Assembly: GCA_030653035.1 (NCBI GenBank) | Contig: JAUSAB010000052.1 | Location: 1 to 45,540, forward strand | DNA length: 45,540 bases | Direction of reading: 5' to 3' | Source of the DNA: Desulfocapsaceae bacterium | GTDB lineage: Bacteria; Desulfobacterota; Desulfobulbia; Desulfobulbales; Desulfocapsaceae | Part shown: piece after piece, positions 24,935-33,438 of the stretch | Numbering within the stretch: the stretch's first letter is position 1 | Layout: every line of letters begins with the position of its first letter | Position numbers and translations under genes: made by a program | Notes under the pieces: model-generated | The model's database searches: none | The model's input: the letters and a program-made list of their open reading frames with translations, nothing else | What the model was told of the DNA's origin: nothing

Positions 24935-25474
24935 CTACCAGGTACGGACATGGCCTGTGTCCAAGTGGATAAAGTCGGATTGAGGATAATAGCCAACGCC
25001 ACCCCGCTGAAAGGCAAGGGCAATCTGGTGCAGGCGGCCGGTATTGAAAGAGGGGAGGCGGATATCGATAGCCTTGCCGAGCATGTGCAGACTATGGCTG
25101 GCAACCCCGCCACTTTGACCCTGAAGCATGGAGTTGGTATGAGGAGACCGATAGCCGGAGATCACCTCAAAGAATTCTTTGGTCCCTGCGGCATGTCGCA
25201 GATCATGGAGCAGGTCGAGTAGGGCGGGATCAATGGGATGGATATCTCCTGTCCTGAAATCTTTCAGAAAATTGTTGATTGTAGTCAGGGCCTTGGGGAT
25301 ATAGGAGCCATTTCTGAAATAGACAATGGTCAATTCTTTCAGAGTGTGGGTGTGATAAAAAGAAAGGGTTTTTTCTTCCAGGCGGGCCAGGCTGGCCAGT
25401 AAGGTGCAGGGGGAAGAGAGTAAGAAAAGAGGGGTCATAGCCATTGCCCGCCCAAGAAAGTTTCGTCGATTCAT
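24935..25474 (-). CDS. MepK/YcbK-like peptidoglycan endopeptidase, Tat-type signal
   Basis: The 179-residue product starts MNRRNFLGRAMAMTPLFLLSSP, a probable twin-arginine signal, followed by a peptidase M15A-like domain with SGYRSPHTNSML, GVASHSLHMLGKAIDIRL (zinc His and Asp) and FIHLDTGHVRTW (third His). This matches MepK (YcbK), a murein endopeptidase of the E. coli cell wall. In E. coli ycbK lies beside the L,D-transpeptidase gene ycbB; the same pairing occurs here, with a 241-base gap. That gap (25475-25715) holds no gene that I can support. Confidence 0.88.
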   Translation of the reverse strand: MNRRNFLGRAMAMTPLFLLSSPCTLLASLARLEEKTLSFYHTHTLKELTIVYFRNGSYIPKALTTINNFLKDFRTGDIHPIDPALLDLLHDLRHAAGTKEFFEVISGYRSPHTNSMLQGQSGGVASHSLHMLGKAIDIRLPSFNTGRLHQIALAFQRGGVGYYPQSDFIHLDTGHVRTW

Positions 25475-25715
25475 TGGCTTTTCCTGTATTCTGAAATTGA
25501 TCTTTTATTGCATTCGACCTTACAGTCAAGATATTGTTTTTCTGCACTTTCCGATATTGCCGTTCAAGGCGTGAAGAATAAGAATTCAATTTGTACCCTA
25601 AAACCATCCCTCGTGTCAACCCGGTCATCTTGGTGACGGGAAAAAAACATTACGGCAATGAGTTATGAACTCTTAATGCCATGCGGCATTTTGGGTCTCT
25701 TATTATCGCTGTCTA

Positions 25716-27362
25716 TCATTCTTTGAAAAGGATCTGTTCAAGCTTCTGGTCGCGATCATAGATATCCGTATGAAAAAATATCAGGCCATTCTGGTCGCTG
25801 GTGACCGTCTGGTAGGTAATATGAACCGGTAAAGGCGTCGGTAGGCGGATAATGGTGCGTTTATCCGTATCTATGAGCTCCTTAAGTTTTTCTGCAGACC
25901 AGCCTTTTTCGCTGCCACCCAGAAGAAATTCCGCCAGCTTGACCGGTTTTCCGAGGCGAATACAACCATGGCTGAAGGCCCGGCTGGAACGTTGAAAGTA
26001 TGACTGGGAGGGGGTGTCGTGCATATACACGTTAAAGCTGTTGGGAAAGACAAATTTAATGGCACCGAGAGCATTCCATTTGCCAGGGTCTTGTCGTAAC
26101 GCAAACTGCCCCATTTTGTTTGGGCTTACCTGGTTCCAGTCAATGGACAAAGGATTTATCTCTTTGGCCTCAGATGTCCGATCACTGAAAAGACGGATAT
26201 GTTTGGTGTTGAGGTAATGAGGATTCTTTTTTAAATCGACCAGCATTTCATCTCGGGCGATTTGAGGGGGGACGTTCCAGTAGGGATTGAGCTCTATATA
26301 TTGAATCAGGTGGCTGAACACAGGTGTTTCGTGATTCTGGGTTCCGACCACAACGGGCATTTCGAGAATGACCTTGTCGCCCTCAATACCTTCCAGGAAG
26401 AATCCGGCAATATCAACCAGCACATATTTTGCACCAAGGTCATGAGCCTCCCAGCGCCAGCGCTCAAGATTGATGATAATCTGTTTGACTTTTTGTTGGG
26501 CAGGGATGTTCATGGCCGCGATGGTGGATTTGCCAACCACGCCATCGCCGGTCAGACCGTGGCGAAGCTGAAACTGGATGACGGCCTGAACCAGTATTTT
26601 ATCATACACCAGAGAGTCGCTTACCGCAGATTGGAGAAAGCCTTCAATCTGCAATCTTTTTCCTATAGCCGGGATCCGTGAATCCTCTTCTTCTGGACGA
26701 ATGGATTTGCCGGACGCGACAGGAAGCCAGTCACCGGCCTTGACTAAATCTTGATATCGTGGCAAAGCAGCGCGCAGATTTCGATAATATTTATGTATCG
26801 GTAACAGGTTCACCAGAAACTGGTTGAAATCTGGAGCGGACAGGGCCGTTTTTATCAGCGCCAGGGCGTTAAAAGCAGGGATGCCTTCAGCCTTCATCAA
26901 GGGAGCGGAATTACTTGCCCGGGAATGGGTGCGTCCATATTGGGCGTCATGGGTATAGGTAATAAAAGCAAGGGTGAGCAGGGTGTCCAGCTCAGCCAGT
27001 TCTTCGGGCGTCCTGCCATTCCAGAGAGAACTGATCCGGCTCACATGATACTGTTCAGGAATCAGGCCATCTTTTGCGGAATCTTTCAATACTGCGAGCA
27101 GTATTGTTGCTTTTTCCCCGACGCCGTCTGGGGAGACCCAGACGGGTTGGATTTGTGCTTTATCATAGATAACTCCCAGCCAGTGCTGCAGAGTGTTGTC
27201 GGGCGCATTAACAATCTGGGGATCAGGGGATTTGGCACAGCACTGCTTGAGTCGATCACTGAGGGCAAGATGCAATTCTTCTGGGGTGGTGGCCAGAGCT
27301 GCGTGTGAAGAAAAAAGGAGGGCACAGAGCAAGAACGGGATCGATAAAAGAGTATTTCGCAA
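25716..27362 (-). CDS. YcbB/LdtD-like L,D-transpeptidase
   Basis: The 548-residue product has a signal peptide (ending near SHAALATT), a large N-terminal domain, a peptidoglycan-binding domain (VIQFQLRHGLTGDGVVGKSTIAAMN, near residue 255) and a YkuD catalytic domain with SHGCIRLGKP near 465, whose Cys is the nucleophile. The product would make 3-3 crosslinks in the periplasmic peptidoglycan. E. coli LdtD has the same domain order. Pairing with the MepK-like gene, a 3-3/4-3 crosslink endopeptidase in E. coli, supports a joint wall-remodelling role. Confidence 0.92.
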   Translation of the reverse strand: MRNTLLSIPFLLCALLFSSHAALATTPEELHLALSDRLKQCCAKSPDPQIVNAPDNTLQHWLGVIYDKAQIQPVWVSPDGVGEKATILLAVLKDSAKDGLIPEQYHVSRISSLWNGRTPEELAELDTLLTLAFITYTHDAQYGRTHSRASNSAPLMKAEGIPAFNALALIKTALSAPDFNQFLVNLLPIHKYYRNLRAALPRYQDLVKAGDWLPVASGKSIRPEEEDSRIPAIGKRLQIEGFLQSAVSDSLVYDKILVQAVIQFQLRHGLTGDGVVGKSTIAAMNIPAQQKVKQIIINLERWRWEAHDLGAKYVLVDIAGFFLEGIEGDKVILEMPVVVGTQNHETPVFSHLIQYIELNPYWNVPPQIARDEMLVDLKKNPHYLNTKHIRLFSDRTSEAKEINPLSIDWNQVSPNKMGQFALRQDPGKWNALGAIKFVFPNSFNVYMHDTPSQSYFQRSSRAFSHGCIRLGKPVKLAEFLLGGSEKGWSAEKLKELIDTDKRTIIRLPTPLPVHITYQTVTSDQNGLIFFHTDIYDRDQKLEQILFKE

Positions 27363-27512
27363 TCTTGAGCCTTTGTTGAATGAGTTGCAAAGAGAGGTTC
27401 TGGATGGTATGTAATGCAGGCAACAAAATGGTGGAGTTTACGCACCTTCTGCAAATTCAATCCAAAAACTGCATCACAATATCATTTAAAGGGAATAAGA
27501 GCAAGAACAGCA

Positions 27513-28354
27513 ATGACTGCACCCGATAATGCCCCAGAACAGATAAACCTCCCTGAACCAATAACCGAGGTTGCGGAGGAACAATTCAATGCCCAGTCCC
27601 TGACCGATCACCTGCGCGATCTGCGCTCCTGTCTTATTATCTCTCTGGCTGCCATCGTTGTTGGTTTTGCCGGGGCGTATAACTATGTTGAAGCCATTGG
27701 GGTCTGGTTTTTCAAACCTCTCACCGATGTTTTGCCCCAGGGCTCATCGCTGATCTTTACCTCGTACCAGGAAGGGTTTTTTTTTATCTAAAACTTGCCA
27801 TGGTCTGTGGGCTGCTGCTCGCCAGTCCGGTCATCTTTTATCAGATCTGGCGTTTTCTGGCTCCAGGTCTGTACAAACATGAAAAACGTGTCCTGTTGCC
27901 CTTTTCCTTTCTCTCTACCATCTGTTTTTTGAGTGGCACGACTTTTGGCTATTTTGTCGTCTTTCCACCTGCCTTCCGTTTTCTTGTTGGGTACAGCAAT
28001 GATTTTCTAATGTCGATGCCGGCTGTCACCGAATATTTTTCCCTGGCCATCCATCTGCTGATTGCCTTTGGGGTCATCTTTGAAATGCCGGTGCTGATGG
28101 TTTTTCTGGCCAAGATCGGGGTTGTCAATCTTGCTTTTTTGAATCGTCACCGCAAGTATGCTGTTCTTGTCAATTTTATTATTGCGGCGATTTTAACGCC
28201 AACTCCTGATGTTGTAAATCAATGTATGATGGCGGTGCCCTTGATGATTTTGTATGAGATCAGTGTTGTTGCCGTGTGGATCTTTGGACGGAAAGGCTTT
28301 GCCGATTTTCAGCCGGGATCTGCCCCACTGGAAAAGGTTGATGTTGAAGAATAA
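27513..28354 (+). CDS. tatC: tatC, interrupted by a -1 frameshift at a T9 run
   Basis: Read with one frameshift, the gene encodes a 280-residue TatC, the core receptor of twin-arginine export in the inner membrane. The first frame (27513-27791) has DHLRDLRSCLI (TatC N-terminal motif) and ends EGFFFI-stop; the second frame, entered by re-reading the last T of the run 27777-27785, continues YLKLAM and gives LYKHEKR, the Glu-containing loop, AFGVIFEMPV and TPTPDVVNQ, all typical of TatC. Ten T's would restore one frame. ATG 27513 is chosen over 27414 because the extra 33 residues are not TatC-like; no strong ribosome site is seen. The gene may be expressed by slippage, be inactive, or reflect a sequence error. 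Confidence 0.85.
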
Positions 28355-28457
28355 TGGGTTTGTATGGAAAAGGTTGTTTATACCCTCATCTGCTGGACTC
28401 TTTTATTGGGGTACGTTATAAAGGATATAAAAGGCTGAGGGATAGCTGCATAGTCCG

Positions 28458-28500
28458 TTCAGCCGTCAGCCTTCAGTCTTCAACCTATCTAAACCTATCT
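28458..28500. repeat. Heptanucleotide repeat upstream of the aldolase gene
   Basis: TTCAGCC, GTCAGCC, TTCAGTC and TTCAACC run in tandem from 28458 to 28485, followed by two copies of AACCTATCT-like units. Related heptads flank the livK-livH gap (34574-34601 and 34681-34694). No gene overlaps it; it occupies the leader of the aldolase gene. Confidence 0.6.
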
Positions 28501-28514
28501 AACAGGAGCTTGTG

Positions 28515-29795
28515 ATGTGCACTACAAATCATTTTGACAAGGCATTGGAGATTGGACGTCCCCCTAATATCCGGCAGTTATTTCCCCATTCCCGTGCCCT
28601 GCTGGTCAGCGGCAAGGTGATTGACCGTGCCTTGCGGGCAAAGGGCGGGGCTATGACCATGGCTGCCAATGGCCGCAATCTTTTTATCATCCGCGGCGCC
28701 TTGCAGGCAGCGCAACGGGCTGATGCCGCGCTGATCATTGAGATTGCCCGGTCTGAGGGTGGGGCTTCTGCCTATTGCGCCGTGAATTACTGGAATATTG
28801 CCCGACAGGTGGACGCCATGTGCAATGAGCTTGGCATCACTGTGCCGGTTGCTATCCATGCCGATCATTACGGGATTAAGAAGGAAACGGATTTGCCCAT
28901 GGCCAGGGTGGAGATTCCGACAATCTTTGAGGCGGGGATCACCTCGATTGCCATTGACGCCTCACATATGTCTGATGATCTGAACCTGCTGGCCAATATT
29001 GAACTGAATGCCATGATCCCCGCTTGGTCCGGACTTGAGACCGAGGTTGGTGAGATTAAAGGTTCGCAGGGGCTCTCCACTGTTGATGACGCCTCCTTCC
29101 TGATCAAAGGGCTGAATGCCCATGGGATCTGTCCCGACTGGATTGCCCTGAATAATGGGACCACCCATGGTCTTGAGGCCAGCAGTCAGGGGATCCAGGT
29201 GGAGCTGACCGCGGAAATCCATAAGGCATTGGCCTCCTATGGCACTTCTGGTGCCCAGCACGGAACCTCCGGCAACAGCTCTGAACGCCTGCGGGCCATC
29301 GCACGGCAGACCCGCACCACCAAGGCTAATGTGGCCACGGCCCTGCAGATGGTTTCCTGGGGGGTGGAGGTCAATGATTATGGCAATGCCTTCCTTGATG
29401 ACAGCGGCAATCTAAAGAAGGTTAAGGGCGAAGGGGTCTCTGAGGAGATGTGGCAGCAGATGACAGCCTATGCCGACGCTAAAGGCTGGAAAAGCGGTGA
29501 TTATAAAAAGCTGAATCTGCCCTTTGAGCCCAGGCTTCTTGGCCAGCCCCGAGCAATCCGGGAGCGGATGGCCAAGCGGGTGGAGGATTTTGTTTATACC
29601 ATGCTGACGGATGTCTTCTATGCCGAAGGCAGCGCCACTCTAGCCCGTGAGGTGATTCTTGAGAACGGTTCATATGATTTTGGCCCCAAGGTGGGTCGAA
29701 TTGAAGACCCGGCCCAATGGACCAGAGAATTGATTATTGAGCGTGCTGGAACGCTTGATGTAAATAAGGGGCCGGAAGGCCATTTTGACGATTGA
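28515..29795 (+). CDS. fba: Class II fructose-bisphosphate aldolase (large type)
   Basis: ATG 28515 follows AGGAG at 6 bases and gives 426 residues; an overlapping GTG three bases earlier is less likely. The zinc and active-site pattern of class II aldolases is present: IHADHYG near residue 115 and TEVGEIKGSQG near 178, then GTTHGLEASS and YGTSGAQHGTSGNSS with phosphate-contact glycines. It splits or forms fructose 1,6-bisphosphate in glycolysis or gluconeogenesis. The length is above the common 350, matching the long subgroup. The next gene, the epimerase, follows after 5 bases. Confidence 0.88.
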   Translation: MCTTNHFDKALEIGRPPNIRQLFPHSRALLVSGKVIDRALRAKGGAMTMAANGRNLFIIRGALQAAQRADAALIIEIARSEGGASAYCAVNYWNIARQVDAMCNELGITVPVAIHADHYGIKKETDLPMARVEIPTIFEAGITSIAIDASHMSDDLNLLANIELNAMIPAWSGLETEVGEIKGSQGLSTVDDASFLIKGLNAHGICPDWIALNNGTTHGLEASSQGIQVELTAEIHKALASYGTSGAQHGTSGNSSERLRAIARQTRTTKANVATALQMVSWGVEVNDYGNAFLDDSGNLKKVKGEGVSEEMWQQMTAYADAKGWKSGDYKKLNLPFEPRLLGQPRAIRERMAKRVEDFVYTMLTDVFYAEGSATLAREVILENGSYDFGPKVGRIEDPAQWTRELIIERAGTLDVNKGPEGHFDD

Positions 29796-29800
29796 TAGTG

Positions 29801-30817
29801 ATGGAAACGATGAAAAAAATACTTGTGACCGGAGCCGCCGGTTTTATTGGGGCTCATCTGGTCAAAAGGTTGACGGATAAGGGCGCGGAAGTAGTTGGTA
29901 TTGACAACCTGACTTCCTATTATGACCCTCAGTTGAAAAAAGACCGACTGGCCCATCTGGCAGCAGGGGAGCGTTTTCGCCATGTGAATATTGATATTGC
30001 CGATCGGCCGGCCATGGAAAAGCTGTTTCAGGATAACAGCTTTGATGCGGTGGTCAATCTGGCCGCGCAACCCGGGGTTCGCTATTCTCTGATCAACCCC
30101 TATTCCTATGTGGATACCAATATCGTCGGTTTTGTGAATATCCTCGAAGGCTGTCGCCATTCAGGGGTCAAGCATTTTGTCTATGCCTCGTCCAGTTCGG
30201 TGTATGGGGCCAATACCCGGCATCCCTATTCGGTGCATGACAATGTTGATCACCCGGTCTCATTGTATGCTGCTTCAAAGAAAGCCAATGAGTTGATGGC
30301 CCATACCTATAGCCATCTTTTTGGTCTGCCCACCACCGGATTGCGTTTCTTTACTGTCTATGGCCCGTGGGGGAGGCCGGATATGGCGCCAGCTCTTTTT
30401 GCCAAAGCAATCCTGGCCGGCAAGCCGATCAATGTCTTTAATAACGGCAATATGGAGCGGGACTTTACCTATATTGACGATATCGTCGAAGGCGTGGTCC
30501 GGGTTATTGACAAGGTGCCGGTGCCGGATCCGTTGTGGAATGGCGATCTACCTGATCCCTCAACCTCATACTGCCCGTATCGTGTTTATAACATAGGCAA
30601 CAATAACAAAGAAAAACTCTTGCACTTTATTCATGTCCTTGAGGAAGCCTTAGGACGCAAGGCGGACAAGAATTTTCTGCCGATGCAGCCTGGTGATGTC
30701 CCGGTCACCTATGCCAATGTCGATGAGTTGAAACGGGATTTTGATTATAAACCGGCAACGTCATTGGAGGAAGGAGTGCGGAAATTTGTGGCGTGGTATA
30801 AAGAGTATTATCAATAA
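29801..30817 (+). CDS. NAD-dependent sugar epimerase, UDP-glucuronate 4-epimerase-like
   Basis: The product has 338 residues from ATG 29801 (ATG 29810 is also possible; neither has a strong ribosome site). The Rossmann motif GAAGFIGAHLVKRL opens it, and the extended-SDR active site follows: SSSSVYG and YAASKKANELMAHTYSHLFG with the catalytic Tyr-x-x-x-Lys. The run FTVYGPWGRPDMA is the hallmark of UDP-glucuronate 4-epimerases of capsule and LPS loci. It would supply UDP-galacturonate for surface polysaccharide. Co-transcription with the aldolase gene is suggested by the 5-base gap; the functional tie is unclear. Confidence 0.88.
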   Translation: METMKKILVTGAAGFIGAHLVKRLTDKGAEVVGIDNLTSYYDPQLKKDRLAHLAAGERFRHVNIDIADRPAMEKLFQDNSFDAVVNLAAQPGVRYSLINPYSYVDTNIVGFVNILEGCRHSGVKHFVYASSSSVYGANTRHPYSVHDNVDHPVSLYAASKKANELMAHTYSHLFGLPTTGLRFFTVYGPWGRPDMAPALFAKAILAGKPINVFNNGNMERDFTYIDDIVEGVVRVIDKVPVPDPLWNGDLPDPSTSYCPYRVYNIGNNNKEKLLHFIHVLEEALGRKADKNFLPMQPGDVPVTYANVDELKRDFDYKPATSLEEGVRKFVAWYKEYYQ

Positions 30818-30845
30818 TATCTCTTGGTTGATTCCTTGGAAGAAG

Positions 30846-30891
30846 CATAAAAAAGGCTGCGTAAGTTAAACTTACGCAGCCTTTTTTTATG
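30846..30891. terminator. Bidirectional terminator between epimerase and lpxC
   Basis: AAGGCTGCGTAAG pairs with CTTACGCAGCCTT around TTAAA, and the stem extends through A6/T7 runs to CAT/ATG. It works in both directions between the convergent epimerase and lpxC genes. Confidence 0.9.
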
Positions 30892-30913
30892 CAGGGAAAT
30901 GAGAATCAAAAAA

Positions 30914-31906
30914 TCAACAGGATGCCGCCGGGGCAATAGCCGGCTGTGGTCTGAAAAGGGGTGCAAGTATGTCGCCAGCCGCTTTCGTACTGGAGATAAC
31001 TTGATCCAACACGGAGTAGTTGCCGTTCTGGTTCAGTTCAACGAGTTCCCAACAATCGGTGGCATGGGCGATAGCCTGCATGAAAGCAAGGTGTTGGGTG
31101 TGACCAGCACAATGGGCAGTGACATGGCCAAGGACAGGACAACCAAGAAGGGCCAGATCACCTACCAGATCAAGAACCTTGTGCCGGATGAATTCATCAT
31201 CAAACCGCAGACCTTCTTCGTTTAATACGCTTTTTCGATCCCAGTGAATGGCGATCACATTACTCAGATTGACGCCGAGCGCCAGTCCTTGCTTCCATAA
31301 TCCCTCAACCTGTTCAGCGTATCCAAAGGTCCTGGCCATGGCGATCTCTTTAGCAAAGCGATCTTCCGTCAGATTGATGGAATAATGCTGGGTTTGGATG
31401 ACCTGATCGTTGAAGTCAATCTTGCCGCTGATCTTGAAGCCGTTATAGGGAAGAATGCGCAGAAAGCTGTCGCCGTCCTGATAGGTAATTTCTTTGGTGA
31501 TCCGCAGCACTTTACGCAGGGCCGTCTGCTTTCTTTTTCCTGCCAGGGTAAGAAGATGAATAAAAGGACCGGCACTGCCGTCCATGATCGGAACTTCAAC
31601 TCCGTCAAGCTCAATATCGGCGTTATCAATGCCGTATCCGAGGAGGGCGGCCATGAGGTGCTCCGTGGTAGCAACTGTTATGCCGTTGTCACTGATGGTT
31701 GTGGAGCGACGAGTATCAACGATCTTATCCATATGGGCCTGGATATGATGATGAGAGGTCAGGTCACAACGGAAAAAGCGAATTCCGTTATTTTCCGGGG
31801 CTGGCTTGATTGCCATATTGACAGGCTCGCCTGAGTGCAGACCAATGCCTTCACAACGGATGGTCTTACGTACAGTGTGTTGATGGAACTCTATTTGACG
31901 TGACAT
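30914..31906 (-). CDS. lpxC: LpxC, UDP-3-O-acyl-GlcNAc deacetylase
   Basis: The 330-residue product has the two repeated LpxC domains. Zinc ligands are visible: His in TTEHLMAALLGYG (near residue 80) and His and Asp in RHKVLDLVGDLALLG (near 243-247), and the catalytic base region CEGIGLHSGEPV and C-terminal HCAGHTQHLAF lie in the expected order. LpxC makes the committed step of lipid A synthesis. It is transcribed alone or after lpxK, 203 bases downstream; this gap (31907-32109) holds nothing I can support. Confidence 0.96.
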   Translation of the reverse strand: MSRQIEFHQHTVRKTIRCEGIGLHSGEPVNMAIKPAPENNGIRFFRCDLTSHHHIQAHMDKIVDTRRSTTISDNGITVATTEHLMAALLGYGIDNADIELDGVEVPIMDGSAGPFIHLLTLAGKRKQTALRKVLRITKEITYQDGDSFLRILPYNGFKISGKIDFNDQVIQTQHYSINLTEDRFAKEIAMARTFGYAEQVEGLWKQGLALGVNLSNVIAIHWDRKSVLNEEGLRFDDEFIRHKVLDLVGDLALLGCPVLGHVTAHCAGHTQHLAFMQAIAHATDCWELVELNQNGNYSVLDQVISSTKAAGDILAPLFRPQPAIAPAASC

Positions 31907-32109
31907 AGAAAAAACCTTGTTTGCTCAGGAATAAGGACAGCGTTCTCTTGATATAAACTATGCAAAAAACAAACCATAATATCGTTCTGACGTATTAAGC
32001 AAGAATATCTTGTATATTCATGGTGTTGGGCTATCGCTTGCAGTATATCCATGGGTGGTTTTGCTGTGGGATAAAAAACACGATAGTGGCAAGAGGTGGA
32101 AAAAACACA

Positions 32110-33174
32110 TCATCTGGTGGTTCGCGTGAACAGTGCCAGCTTTTCCATAACAAAGGATTGCAATCCTGCATCAACATCAGTCTGCATTTGCAGACTATAA
32201 AAGGGGAGGGAAAAATTGCAGTTCTTGAGCTTGACCATATCCTTGGCGGTAGTAATGATCCCTTGGGCCCCGCTATCACAGGCTTTCTTCTGGATTTGCT
32301 GCAAAATGCGAGGGGTATAATACTGATGGTCTTTCAGGGCGGTAAAACCGCTTACAATAAGACCCTGATCGGTCAGGGTCTGCTGAAAAGCCTCTGGTCT
32401 GGCAATCCCGCAAAAGCCATAAAGTGGTGAGGGCAGGGCAGTAAGGGGCAGGTTTTTATCTTCTAGTTCAATTTTCGCACCACAGGGAGTGTATTTACTG
32501 AAAAAGACAGGTCGCTGGGGAAAACGATTCTGGAGAAGAATGGCAAACCGTTCCGCCCGTTCCTTGTTTGCTTGGGTCGTGCCGGTCAGCAGAAAGGCGT
32601 CAGCACGCTCGAGCGCGGTAACCGGTTCCCGCAGATCACCACCGGGGAAGACCCGGCTGTTGCCGGCCAGTGAGTCGGCGCTGAACAGTACCAGATTGAT
32701 ATCCCGCTCCACGGCCAGATGCTGGAATCCATCGTCAAGAAGAAGGATATCACAGCCAAGGGTATGAATGGCGTGTTTGCAGGGCAGGGCGCGCACAATA
32801 CCGGTGAGAACAGGAATTCCCGGCAGGGACTCAGCCATCAACAGTGGTTCATCTCCGGCCTGTTTGGCGTCGAGGAAGATTTCTTTTCCATCTGAGACCA
32901 CATTGACCTTGTTATCGGCAACACCGCCATAGCCACGACTGATGATAGCCGGCTTGTAACCCTGGCTCTGTAAAAAGGTTGCCAGGTAACTGACCATGGG
33001 AGTCTTACCGGTTCCACCCATGGTCAGATTGCCGATCGAGATGACGGGAACATCCAACTTGTATCGGCGGAAGAACCTTCGCTTATACAAAGCAGAGCGG
33101 AGCTTCATGGCCACACTGTACAGTGGGCTGAATGGGCGTCCAAGGAGTGACAGGTTTGGGGGGAAATCAGACAT
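32110..33174 (-). CDS. lpxK: LpxK, lipid A 4'-kinase
   Basis: The 354-residue product carries a P-loop in VPVISIGNLTMGGTGKTPMV (near residue 52) and the LpxK segments ISRGYGG, GDEPLLMAESLPGIPV and DILLLDDGFQHLAVERDINLVLF. It phosphorylates the lipid A disaccharide at the 4' position at the inner membrane. The length is somewhat long but normal for the family. It is divergent to livK, with a 264-base shared region containing a perfect palindrome. Confidence 0.95.
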   Translation of the reverse strand: MSDFPPNLSLLGRPFSPLYSVAMKLRSALYKRRFFRRYKLDVPVISIGNLTMGGTGKTPMVSYLATFLQSQGYKPAIISRGYGGVADNKVNVVSDGKEIFLDAKQAGDEPLLMAESLPGIPVLTGIVRALPCKHAIHTLGCDILLLDDGFQHLAVERDINLVLFSADSLAGNSRVFPGGDLREPVTALERADAFLLTGTTQANKERAERFAILLQNRFPQRPVFFSKYTPCGAKIELEDKNLPLTALPSPLYGFCGIARPEAFQQTLTDQGLIVSGFTALKDHQYYTPRILQQIQKKACDSGAQGIITTAKDMVKLKNCNFSLPFYSLQMQTDVDAGLQSFVMEKLALFTRTTR

Positions 33175-33375
33175 GGATGGTTTGTATCACGAAATGAATT
33201 ATTTTTTTTGCAGGTTGTACCGCGTGCCAGAAATAGTGAAAAAAGGTGTTTTTTTTCTGTCAGATGGTATTATCAAAACTGTTTTTTGTGTCGAACAACA
33301 AGCCAAATGATACTCTCTTTTGTAAAGAGTTTCAGCCTGAAATATCTGAACTGAATGGACCATGACAGGAAACCT

Positions 33376-33402
33376 TACAAAATAGGTTAACCCTATTTTG
33401 TA
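33376..33402. promoter_or_regulatory. Perfect 11-base inverted repeat upstream of livK
   Basis: TACAAAATAGG (33376-33386) and CCTATTTTGTA (33392-33402) flank TTAAC, giving a 27-base palindrome ending 36 bases before the livK ATG. It lies where an operator for the branched-chain amino acid transporter would be expected. As a hairpin it would lack a T run, so an operator is the more likely reading. The remaining part of 33175-33375 shows no gene. Confidence 0.5.
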
Positions 33403-33438
33403 GATTACAGGTCACTATTCATCAATTGAAAGGAAAAA

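Noticed and set aside
25617-25640. Small hairpin between the two cell-wall genes
   Set aside because: Only seven paired bases with a bulge, and no T run in either direction.
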